Below, piece after piece: positions 1 through 10,135 of a DNA stretch of 47,209 bases. The notes under the pieces were generated by a model, which was given only the letters and a program-made list of their open reading frames with translations, was not told the origin of the DNA and ran no database searches. The position numbers were made by a program, and so were the translations under genes. Positions within the stretch are counted from its first letter, which is position 1, and every line of letters starts with the position of its first letter. Source of the stretch: Vitrella brassicaformis (Eukaryota > Sar > Vitrellaceae); assembly GCA_001179505.1 (NCBI GenBank), contig CDMY01000437.1:1-47209 (forward strand), in the 5' to 3' direction.

Positions 1-1407
1 GGCAACTGCCAGCTGCCTGTGAGGCTCACTGCCGCTGATCTGCACCAATACCCAAACAAGACGGTAAGCCAACCGAGGGAGGGAGGGAGAGAGGATGGCT
101 CTCAATCGGTGTGTGGTGTGTTGATGTGTTGTGTGTGCAGGCGTATTCGGCCGCTCCCCGTGTGTTGGCTCAGCTCAAGATGGTCGGCCCCCACATCCAC
201 TTCGGCGACGGTGAGACCTTCCAGCTGTTCCACCACGGCAACATACTGCGGGCCATCAAGGACGAGTACGGCTTCGATATCGACATCGACCCGCCCCTCC
301 CTCCCATCCACCCCTACCAGCAGCACCGACAGCCGCATGACCCGCCAGTCCGCAGCAGAATCGCATATCATCTGCCCGAGGGCTGGCAGTCGATGGGCGC
401 TGGGGACTACTCGTCTGTGTCGTCGTTTGTTAAGACCATTGTCATCGGCCACTTCAACGGGACTCACCAGATCAACTGCACCAGCCGTCCAGTCAGCAGG
501 TGAGGCGGGGCATCATTCTGTGTGGGCATTGCCATAAGACACGAGTGACTGTTTTGTGTGTGTGTGTCAGACATGTCGACAACCACCGGCTGCACACCAT
601 CGTGACACAGTCCCCCCACACACCAGTGGAGGAATGCATCACAACAACATCGTACCTCCCCCTTGTCGGCCTCCGTCGTTCTCTCGTGCTGACCGACGCC
701 TGCCAATCGTTCGTCGCATGGATCGCCGTCACGGATGTCGCCAACATTGGTCAGCCCAGCATGGCACAGCAACAGGGGAGGGAATGCAGTGCCACTCTCA
801 TCTCTGTCCTCTGCTGTCATTCGTTTGGAGTGCGTGTGTGGGTCATGACCACCGAGTCGGCTGTGTCTGGTGTGGGTGGCGCCTTCAAGGACCGCTTCCC
901 AGTGACCACTCGGCTGGCGCGGGCGGTCCTGGGGGCCGTCAACTCAGCCATCCTGTCTGACGGCGCACCGGAACCGGGACAGCAGCCGCAGGACGACAGT
1001 GACGAAGGTACGGACACAGGACACGGGAAGGGACGCCCACGGATGGATGGATGGATGGATTGTCTTCACTGCTGTTGGTGTGCGGTGCAGATTCCGATAA
1101 CGACGATCTGGACGGTGACGACGGTACGGAAGCAGACACAGATAAATGGATGGATAGATGACCCCCTTCTCTATCCTCCGTGTGTATGCTGCAGATTTCG
1201 ATGGCGATGATGATGATATGGAGGACGACTGGGAGGACTTTGATGATGAGGACGATGAAGATGATGATGATGAGGGCAGCGGAGGTGAGGACACGTGTGT
1301 CTGCCTATTTGTGCCACCTGATTGATGCAATCTCAGCAGGTGGCGAGGCCGCGGCGGCGTCTGCATCTGCATCTGCATCGGCGTCTGTGAGCTGGGCTGC
1401 CTCGTGA
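1..1407 (+). CDS. Family member A (5'-partial): conserved unnamed domain with acidic C-terminal tail
   Basis: Function unknown. Seven exons are visible: 1-63 (cut by the window edge), 141-499, 571-749, 831-1007, 1091-1123, 1195-1284 and 1340-1407. All junctions are GT-AG and phases agree throughout. The first exon matches the end of the helical segment of member C (motif LTAADLHQYPNKT). Exons 2-4 carry the conserved family core (LAQLKMVGPHIHF, then IDIDPPLPP, HPYQQHRQP, TTESAVSG, FKDRFPVTTRLARAVLG). The other members stop soon after this core. Here the reading frame continues through two short Asp/Glu-rich exons (33 and 90 nt) into a last exon coding an Ala-Ser dipeptide run from GCATCT repeats. 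The acidic tail could bind basic proteins or chromatin, which is inference. The frame is intact in the visible part, so this copy is probably a live gene. Confidence 0.75.
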
Positions 1408-2668
1408 TGCATCGATGGATGGATGGATGGATACACTCACGCTATTTGTGCGTGTGTGTCCAGCCATCAGATGCACCATGAACTTTATGTGTCCAGTGCT
1501 GCGGTGCAGTGTGTATTTCACACTCGTTGCCTATCCACACCCACACATACATGTCATCACACCAGTTTCACAGACAGACAGACAGACAGACAGACGAACA
1601 GGCTGCTCCCATGCAGTCAGTCATTTTTGGCTGCTTGTGGGTGCACGGCGATTGATGCGTGTGGCTGACAGCTGGAGGCCCTTCCTTCCTGTGTGTGTCG
1701 TTCTGCATTCATGCACACCTCGTTTGGCCCCTAGATGTGTGCCACTAAGGCGTTTTTGCTGAATGTATCCATACTGGCGCGATGCGCTCCAGCCCTCCTT
1801 GCTTGCTTGTGTGGTGTCTCGGTGGAGGGACGGCTGCCTGCAGGTAGGATCCGATGCATGTGATGTGCGCTTGGCCCGTCTTGTCTGCTGGCTTGCCTCA
1901 CATCGGCTCCTCCATCTCCCCCCCTCTCTCTCTCTCTGTGTGTCTGTACACATTTGTATGTCTTCTGTACACACCTCTGTATCGGTGTACACAGACGTAT
2001 ATTGCGTATACACTGACTCACATAGATATATAATGGACATACTCACATCCACCTGTGTCCATCCATGGCCATGTCGGCTTTCTTGTTGACGCTCTGCGGC
2101 TTTCCTCTCTCTCTCCCTCTCTGTCTGTGCCTCTCTATGCATGAATGGCTGACATCCATGCGCTCATTCATGAAGTACGGCTTCTCTCTCGAAGTGGGTC
2201 GATCGACATCGTGAGGATGACTGTCTTTCTGTGCGGACTCATTCATTTGATGCGCTCGGTCTGTCTGGAATGAATGCACGTGCCCTCGGGCGGTCCATCT
2301 CTGCTTCCTCGCCTCACGTCGACGTTGAGTGCGCATTGACATGTATTGGATTCGGTTCGTCAGTGTGCACTGCCTTACGCATACACACAAGATACACAAA
2401 CGGCGCATCAGTAGCGTCCAAATGAACACGCCAGCTACCCCCAGACGCTCCTGCAATGGAGAAAAGTCAACGTTACTCGTGTTTGAGCTCTGCCCTAAGC
2501 GAAGTTCGCGCGTAGTGCCCGTTGGCTGATTCGCTTCGTTGCGTCAGATCGGTAGGTCGGCTGCCTTCCACAGGCAAAGCGATTCATTCACACACATCTT
2601 AATGCTGTGTGTGTTTGGCGTCCTTCCTTTGTGTGTGTGCAGGTCTGAGTCACTGCAGCTTCCGTGTC
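1408..2668. repeat. Intergenic DNA with a diverged copy of the family 3' flank
   Basis: I see no credible gene here. The stretch holds simple repeats: GATG near 1412, CAGA at 1572-1594, CT/TG near 1920. Segments near 1610-1670 (GCAGTCAGTCATTTT followed by a conserved GATTGATGCGTGTGGCTG stretch) and 1740-1800 (AGGCGTTTTT...GATGCG) recur downstream of members B and C. They also recur, inverted, near 30450-30640. This marks the block as part of the duplicated unit that accompanies the gene family. Any upstream exon of member B would lie at the right end, but none could be placed. Confidence 0.55.
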
Positions 2669-4028
2669 ATGTCAGTCATCAGCAGGAGGAGCAGCGACAC
2701 GGACTCGCCCGTCGTCAACGGCGAGGCGGTCCGCTGCATGTTCAGCGACTCGCGAGTGCGGCTGCTCAAGGTCAAGGACGTCGGCAGCCTCAGAATGGCG
2801 GCCCGCCACCACAGCCTCGTCGACTTCCCTCCCGATGCACTCCACACACGACTCACCCAATCGCTGCACAGCAAACGGCTCGTCGACGGCACGCTGCTCA
2901 ACACCGTGCTGGCCTTCGACGCCCAGACGGTGTCTGAGCCACGTGTGCTGCTGGCGGCCATGTGGCTGGTGGAGAAGCAGACGTGGGACGAGGTGGCCGA
3001 CGTACTACGGCTGGCGGAGCAGTGCGGCCGGTGCACTCTGCCGGTGCGGCTGACTGCTGACGACATCAACAGACACGCCAACAAGACGGTGAGACGCACA
3101 CACAGGGGCGGGAGGGCACAGAGAGGGCCTCGTTCATTCTCCTCTCTCTCTCTGTGTCTGTGTGCGTGGTCGTGTAGGCGTATTTGGCCGCTCCCCATGT
3201 GTTGGCTCAGCTCAAGATGGTCGGCCCCCACATCCACTTCGGCAACGGCGTGCCCTTCCAGCTGTTCCACCACGGCACCACGCTGTGGGCCATCAAGGAC
3301 GAGGACGGCTTCGAGATCGACATCGACCCGCCTCTCCCTCCCAACCACCCCTACCAGCTGCACCGACAGCCCGATGACCCGCCAGTCCGCAGCTGCATCA
3401 CATATTGGCCGTCTACGGGCTGGGTGTCGCTGGGTGCTCGGGATTACTCGTCTGTGTCGTCGTGTGTCAAGAGCACCATCCTCAGCCACTTCGAGGGCAC
3501 TCACCAGTACAACAGCACTCAACGTGCTATCAACAGGTGAGGCCGGGCATCACTCTGTGTGGGCATTGTCACGACACACGAGTGTACGTGTGTCTTCATT
3601 GGTCAGGCATGTCGACAACAACCGGCTGCACACCATCGTGACACAGCCCCACACACACCAGTGGAGGGATGCACCACCACTCCATCATTCCGCTCCCCTG
3701 ACGGCGACACTTACGGTGGTCTCGTTCTGACCGACGCCCGCCACTCCTTCGTCGCGTGGATCGACATCAGGGAGCTCCGCTACAACAACCACGGTCAGTC
3801 CAGACGATACAACAAAAGAGGGAGGGAGGGTAAAAAGCACACACACACACAGCACTCACTCTCGTTTGCTGTGCTCCCCTGTCACTCTTTGCAGTGCCTG
3901 TATAGGTCCACACCACCGAGTCGGCTGTGTCTGCTGTGGGTGCCTTCAAGGACCGCTTCCTAGTGACCACTCGGCTGGCGCGTGTCGTGCTGAGGGCCGT
4001 CATCTCAGCCAGGATCTTCGACCAATAG
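2669..4028 (+). pseudogene. Family member B, frameshifted and probably decaying
   Basis: Exons 2669-3088 (ATG chosen at 2669), 3178-3536 and 3607 onward keep the family intron positions and phases. The N-terminal exon differs from C and D but still has a short helical, F-box-like stretch and the family signature PVRLTADDINRHANKT. The second exon is intact and very close to A, C and D. In the third exon, A, C and D share a run of C residues before CACA, while B is one base shorter near 3645-3658. The frame then shifts and meets a stop at 3728-3730. The last homologous exon (about 3898-4028) also has an in-frame TAG where the others read through. Two independent lesions make loss of the normal C terminus nearly certain. 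A truncated protein ending at 3730 could still be made. Confidence 0.7.
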
Positions 4029-5095
4029 ACAGCTGAGGTATGTTTGCATCAACCACGACTGACACGAGCAGATGATGCGCACACACACGACGAACAGAAC
4101 GGTGTCTGTCTTTCCATGTGTGTGTCAGGCTGGGCGGTGGTGGTGACAGTGGGAGGGACACTCACTCCTGGCCACATAGATGGCTTCAATGGTGCGCGTG
4201 GGGTTTTCCGACTGGTCAGTCTCTGTCCATCTGCCACTCGATATGCGTGTGTGCATTTACCAGTGGCTGGCTGCCATGGCTGTCTGCCTGTCTGCCTGTC
4301 TGCCTGTCTGTCTGTTTTGCCTCTCCCTCTCGCCGTCTGCCCGACTGGGCGATCGGTGCTTTTGTTGGTGTTTGCTGCACGTGGTGGCTGATCGCTGACC
4401 CCTCTCTCTCTCTCTGTCTCTCTGAATGTGTACCCCACTCTGTGTGTGTCCATCCATCCAGCCAGCCATCTGTTACCCATTGCTTGCTCCACACACACAT
4501 CCCGACAAGACAGACAGAGAGACAGACAGACCGGCTGTTCCCATGCAGTCAGTCATTTTAGCCTTCCTGTTGGTCCTTGGCGACTGATTGATGCGTGTAG
4601 CTGGGTGGTGGCTGGTGGGTCGGCTTACCTTCCTCTCTCTGTGTGAGTCGTCCTGACTCCATGTGGTTTATGTGTGACCCCATGCATGGCAGTCGGTCGC
4701 CGAGGCGTTTTTACTGACCGCTCTCATTACCATCCGAATGGACACTGTAGCGATGCGGTCCAGTCCTCCTTGCTGATGCTGTGCGGGTACATGTAGCGTC
4801 TCGGTTGCGGTGTGATGGGTGCCGCATGAGGTGGGTGGGGTGGGATTCACATGTGCCTGTGGTCCATCTCTGCTGCCTTGCCTGTCTGTCTGTCGATCTC
4901 TGTATGTCTTGTATACTTATTTGTATGTCTGTACACAGACACTTATACGGTGTACATACGCACATCCATGCCATGCCATGCCATGCCATGGACCCATGGC
5001 CATGGCCCCCTCTCTCTCTCTGCAGACATGAATGGCTGGATCGGCAATACATCGAGGGTTTAATTGGCTTCTGGGTGAGTTGATGCAGCTGATGC

Positions 5096-5100
<5 letters not shown>
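4029..5100. repeat. 3' flank block of member B (dispersed duplicate)
   Basis: Non-coding. The order of recognisable pieces is the same as after member C: a GGCTGGGCGGTG segment (4127-4215) with ATGGCTTCAATGGTGCGCGT, a TTTTGCCTCTC segment running into GCACGTGGTGGCTGA (4314-4400), a TTGCTTGCTCCACACACAC piece (4482-4500), GCAGTCAGTCATTTT (4545-4560), and a CCTGTGGTCCATCTCTGCTG piece (4856 onward). A five-copy CCATG tandem lies at 4966-4990. Collinearity with 8180-9480, and with the inverted copies near 29480-30950, shows that the whole gene plus its flank was duplicated. Confidence 0.7.
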
Positions 5101-5126
<26 letters not shown>

Positions 5127-5756
5127 CGTGTGTTTGTGTTTGTGTTTGTGTTTGTGTTTGTGTGTGTCATGATGATTGGACGAGAGGACAGACAACAGAG
5201 ACCGAGATGCGAAGTCTGGCGCATGTGTGCAGCCATCGTTGTCCGGGTTTCATACCCTGCAGCCCCACAAACCCTTTGAGATGTTGGTGCCAATAGCTAT
5301 GAGTCTGTGATGCCTCAAAGCATCCTCCGGCCATATATTATTGTCATCGGTAGGCATATGCACTGAAGTCCATCAGCGACCAATAGAACACTCAGTGACA
5401 AAGCACTCGGTGCAGTCAGAAAGCCAGCCAGGCAGATCAGCCGAGGATACAACAACAAACAACAAACAACAAACAACAAACACACACATGCCCTCCCGTC
5501 CCTTCATGAACACCCGTGTGTGTGGCCTCCGTGTCAGATTTGATGACGGCGTGAGTGAGAGGTTTTGCAGTTGCGGCGGGCCTGCCAGCCCATTGATGAC
5601 TCGTCGGTGCCAGCTGGGAGGCTGCCGCCGAAATCCAAGCAGTAAGCCGCCTTCTGCGAACTCAGAGCACAAGATACACACAGACAGTCACAGAGGGTTT
5701 GTTGGTGCGCTCACCGCATTTCCTTGTGTGTGTTGTTGGCTCTTCAGTGGGCGCAG
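5101..5756. repeat. Simple-repeat spacer upstream of member C
   Basis: It contains a CT/TG run, about five TGTTTG hexamers at 5130-5160, and AACAA repeats near 5450-5480. The rest is unique sequence with no exon I can support. Member C may have a 5' UTR or an extra upstream exon here, because a plausible acceptor (TCTTCAG, ending at 5747) lies just before its chosen ATG. Confidence 0.5.
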
Positions 5757-8092
5757 ATGGGTGAGCGTGTTCTCCCGATGGACACAGACAATGACGGTGA
5801 CGGCCCGGCGCCGTCCGCCAGAGGTGAGCGGCGAATGGATGGACAGCACATGCAGTGTGACCACACCATTGACTGATGGACGTGGCGACCCGTTTGTGTG
5901 TCGTTCATTGCCTGACGGGAATGTGACACACAACACAGGTGGGAGTGGCGGTGGTAGCGGTGGTGACCTTCTGCAGAAGATCCGCGAGTTGCGCTCGGTG
6001 AGGTGGGGAGGGAGAAGGGGAGGGCTCCACACTGACATTGCTGCGCTGCTTCTGGCTTTCAGGATGCCTCTAAGTTTCTGTCTGGCGTTGATCTGGCCGA
6101 GCAGATGATAGCGACACACACCGACAACAAACAGGTCGTCACAGACACCGCACGGCCGAGCTGCTGCACTCACTGGTCAGCCCGTCTTTCTGCCTTTGTT
6201 GCAGGATGGTGAGATGGTGGACGGCCGCCTGTCGACCGTTCTGGAGACTCTCAGCGATACCCACTCGGCCCTCGGCAGGCAGCTGGCGCAGATCACCACT
6301 GACTGCAACACACATGTGAGAATGGATGGAATGACCAGTGACTGAGTGGCACACACAGGCCGGTCGCTCCCTTTATTGTGTGTGTCCGTCTCAGCGCATG
6401 GCTGCTGACAGCGAAGCTCATCAGTGGGGGGCGTGCGGTGCTGGGGGACCGAACGAGACCGACAGCAATGCACAGCAGGGCAGAGCGGTACGCACAAATC
6501 CACACCCACACCCACAGCAGCTCATGTATGTGGGTCATTTGCTGGTCAGGTGCCTGCTGAAGACGGCGGCGCCAAGAAGGGTAGACGCGTAGACCTCAGC
6601 CCTGCTGCTGCTACTGGTGGGCACAGCGGAGGTACGGAAAGCATCGGCTGCCGTTGGTGGATTGCATATCGTCATGACCCTCCTGTGCTGTGTGATGCCT
6701 TCAGGTGGCTCGATTGGTGCGGGTGGTGCTGCGGCAGGGGCACAGCAGCAACAGGGGGGCGGCAGCTCACTATCGGCAGCCCCCATGCAGCACACCCAGC
6801 AGCAGCAGCAGCACCCCCTGTGGTACGTCTGCGCCCACCGCGGCAGCGATTTTCCGCTGCGGGATGTGCTGCATCTGAGGAAGACCTGCAAATGGGCCAG
6901 AGGCCTCTTCGGAGCGCCTCAGCTGCAGCATCTGCTCACCCAATGGACAACAGACGATGAGCTCAGCACACAGGCGGGGCTGCGGCGGACGTGCAACGGA
7001 CAGCAGCTGCTGACCTTCGACAACCAGCAGATGGGTGTGGGTGACCTGCTGGCGGCGCTGTGTGTGACGGAGGCGGGCGGCTGGAGTGAGATGAGCGAGG
7101 CGGTCGAGCTGGCGGGGCAGTGCGGCAACTGCCAGCTGCTTGTGAGGCTCACTGCCGCCGATCTGCACCAATACCCAAACAAGACGGTAAGCCAACCGAG
7201 GGAGGGAGGGAGGGAGGGACAATAGATGGCTCTCAATGGGTGTGTGGTGTGTTGATGTGCTGTGTGTGCAGGCGTATTTGGCCGCTCCCCGTGTGTTGGC
7301 TCAGCTCAAGATGGTCGGCCCCCACATCCACTTCGGCGACGGCGTGACCTTCCAGCTGTTCCACCACGGCGGCACACTGCGGGCCATCAAGGACGAGGAC
7401 GGCTTCGAGATCGACATCGACCCGCCCCTTCATCCCAACCACCCCTACCAGCAGCACCGACAGCCGCATAACCCGCCCGTCCGCAGCAACATCGACTATT
7501 CTTTGTCCACGGGCTCGATGCCGGACTCTTGGGACTCGTCGTCCGTGTCGTCGATGGTCAAGAGCATCGTCCTCCGGCACTTCGACGAGACTCACCAGAC
7601 CAACAGCAATGGCGGTCTCGCTGTCAGGTCAGGCGGGGCATCACGCTGTGTGGGCACTGCTACGACACACGAGTGTATCTGTGTTTCCTTATCGGTCAGC
7701 TGGCGTGTCAACAACGCCCGGCTGGGCACCCTGCTGACACAGTCCCCCCACAGACCAGTAGAGGGATGCACCACAACCACATCATACATGTACCTCATTG
7801 ACGGCGTACCTTGTCGTCGTCTCGTGCTGACCGACGCGAGCCACCCCTTCATGGCGTGGATCTACATCAACACCGGTCAGCAAGGGGGAGGAGGGTGGCA
7901 AAGCCAGGGAGGCACATACTCTCATGTGCTGTGCTCTCCTGTCACTTGGCTGCAGTGTATGTTGAGGTCCAGACGACCGAGTCGGCTGTGTCTGGTATGG
8001 GTGGTGCCTTTAAGGACCGCTTCCCGGTGACTTATCAGCTAGCGCGTGCGGTGCTGGGGGCCGTCATCTCAGCTGTGGTCTTCGGCCAATAG
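5757..8092 (+). CDS. Family member C, full-length (544 aa): F-box-like segment plus conserved unnamed domain
   Basis: Ten exons: 5757-5823, 5939-5997, 6063-6134, 6205-6315, 6395-6487, 6550-6631, 6705-7186, 7272-7627, 7700-7875 and 7956-8092. All are GT-AG and phases agree, giving 545 codons with stop. Residues 1-160 are Gly- and Asp-rich with a short predicted helix (LLQKIRELRS). Residues about 175-200 form a Gln/Gly-rich linker. A Trp/Leu-rich stretch (FPLRDVLHLRKTCKWARGLF) resembles an F-box helix pair. The C-terminal half is the family core (LKMVGPHIHFGDG, IDIDPPL, FKDRFPV). If the F-box reading is right, the protein could be a substrate adaptor of an SCF-type ubiquitin ligase, but this is inference and the core domain is unrecognised. 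The start was chosen because it opens the first phase-compatible exon; an earlier exon is possible. The intron at 7628-7699 is 72 nt and stop-free. Confidence 0.75.
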
Positions 8093-9710
8093 ACAGCTGA
8101 GGTATGTTTGTATCAAACACAACTGACACGAGCAGAAGATGCTCACACACATGAGGTATGCAATGGTGCCATTTTATTCGTGTGCGTGTCAGGCTGGGCG
8201 GTGATGGTGGTGGGAGGGGGACTGCCGGCCGCATAGATGGCCTCAATGGTGCGCGTGGGTTTTCCGATCGGTCGGTCTCTGTCTATCTGCCTGATGGACA
8301 CGTCACTATACATATGCATACATTTATCAGTGACTGGCTGTCATGTCTGTCTGTCTGTTTTGCCTCTCTCTCTCCATCTGCCAGACTGACTGACTGCACC
8401 GATCGGCTGGGCGGTCGGTGGTTTTGTTGGTGTGTGCTGCACGTGGTGGCTGACGGCTGATACATGTGTCTCTCTGAATGTGTAGACAGACAGGGCGACC
8501 GATGGACCACACTCTGTGTGTGTCCATTCATCCATCCATGTGTGACCCATTGCTTGCTCCACACACACAGAGACACGGCGGTGTGTGTTTTGCACTCGTT
8601 GCCGAGCCATGCACACACCATCACACAGACAGACAGACAGACAGACATTCCCGCGCAGTCAGTCATTTTGCATGCTTGTGGGTCCGCGGCAGTGGATGCG
8701 TGTGGGTGGTGACTGGCTGGTCGGCAGTGGGATGCTGCAGGTGGGTCGCTCCCCTTCCGCCCCTTCCTTCCTGTATGTCGTCCTGCTGCGTGCCACAGAG
8801 GCGTTTGGTGAATGCTTTCATGTATGTCTTGCGTACGTATTTGCATGTCCCCAGTACGTACACACCTATGCATACACATACACATCTAGCTTCCCTCTTT
8901 CTTCGTGAGTGTGTTGCCTGTCGCGTCTGCATGAGTTTGTGATGCACACACTCATGGCTGGGCCGGGCCATGTCGATCGTGTGGCCGACGATGGCACGAG
9001 TAGCTGCGTCGGCACTGACGACTCGGCAGTGTATCGATTGGATGGTCGACACGCGTCTGATGATTGACACGTCTGATCGACATGCGTGTGTGTGTGGTTT
9101 GTCCCCCTTGGATGCTTCCATATGAAGCAGCAATAGCAGACAAAAGACACAATACCGACAAATCATTGCTGTCACGACCAGTGGTGCACATCATTCCATG
9201 TCTGTGATGACTTCAATGAATCAGACAGCACAAAAAGCACACACGACGCGTTCAGAGAGAGAAAGGGACACCAAGAACGCTACCGGCCGACTGATAAAGG
9301 CTGCCTACATATCTCTTCACGCACACATGAACAAGACACGAACAAGACAAAACACGTCACTCAACAGACTGTCACTCAGTCGGCTGTGCGAATGCATGCG
9401 GTGCATGGTGGTGGTGTGACTTGCATGTGGGATAGGATTCATATATGTGCCTGTGGTCCATCTCTGCTGCCTTGCCCCAGTGTGGCTGCCCCCTCCCCTC
9501 TCTCCTTTGGTACGGGTGTACATATGTGTATGTGTTCTGTACACACATATATATGTGTATACACGGACATACACACTTACTATCGTGTTGTGATGACTCA
9601 ATCACTGACATATGTGCATGTCCAACCGTGTTCTCTGATAAGTGTGTTGGCTGCTTCCACCGCTGGGCCATGTCGATCGTACGGCCGAGGATGATCGACG
9701 GTTTAGTTGG
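8093..9710. repeat. 3' flank block of member C (dispersed duplicate)
   Basis: Non-coding and collinear with the block after member B. Recognisable pieces are the GGCTGGGCGGTGATG segment (8190-8275), TTTTGCCTCTC to GCACGTGGTGGCTGA (8358-8460), TTGCTTGCTCCACACACAC (8551-8570), GCAGTCAGTCATTTT (8657-8671) and the CCTGTGGTCCATCTCTGCTG piece (9440 onward). A CCATGTCGATCGT motif appears twice (8969 and 9668), which suggests an inner duplication. About 8180-8620 is closely matched, reverse-complemented, by 29480-29945. Confidence 0.65.
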
Positions 9711-10135
9711 CTTGTCGTTTCTTGCGAGCCCCTCTTTCTGTGTGTGTGTGGTTTGTGCCGTGAGTAAATGTGTGGTGACTTCCTGTGTGAATGCATCACC
9801 TCATGTGCATCGTGTTGATCAGTGTGAGTCGAGCCGCATGCCTGTGCACACCAAACCAGCCACTCACGCACTTTCCATTTCGTTGCTTATGTGTGGTTCA
9901 ATCACTCATTCATCTGAGGAAAGCCGTGCAGTCAAGTGAGTCCGACAAAAACGACTAGAACATTCGCCCACCTTCCATCCATCCATCAATCCCCCCATCC
10001 CATGTGTCGAGACGTACGTCCAGTCAGACATGCACTATCCATCACATACATACCAGGGCCAGGCGACAGCCATCCATCCACGCATCAAACTCCTCCCGCC
10101 CCTGTCTGCCACCCAAATGTGTGCGCCTCCGCACC
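9711..10135. other. Spacer, downstream side of both flanking genes
   Basis: Roughly 425 bases between the repeat block and the stop codon of the minus-strand ankyrin gene. It has short CATC and GTGT runs. No gene, RNA or distinct repeat was recognised. It should hold the 3' UTR of the ankyrin gene. Confidence 0.4.

Noticed and set aside
5341-6108. Stop-free plus-strand frame of 255 codons before member C
   Set aside because: It crosses several clear introns and is in the wrong frame for most exons of member C; only short parts overlap real exons.
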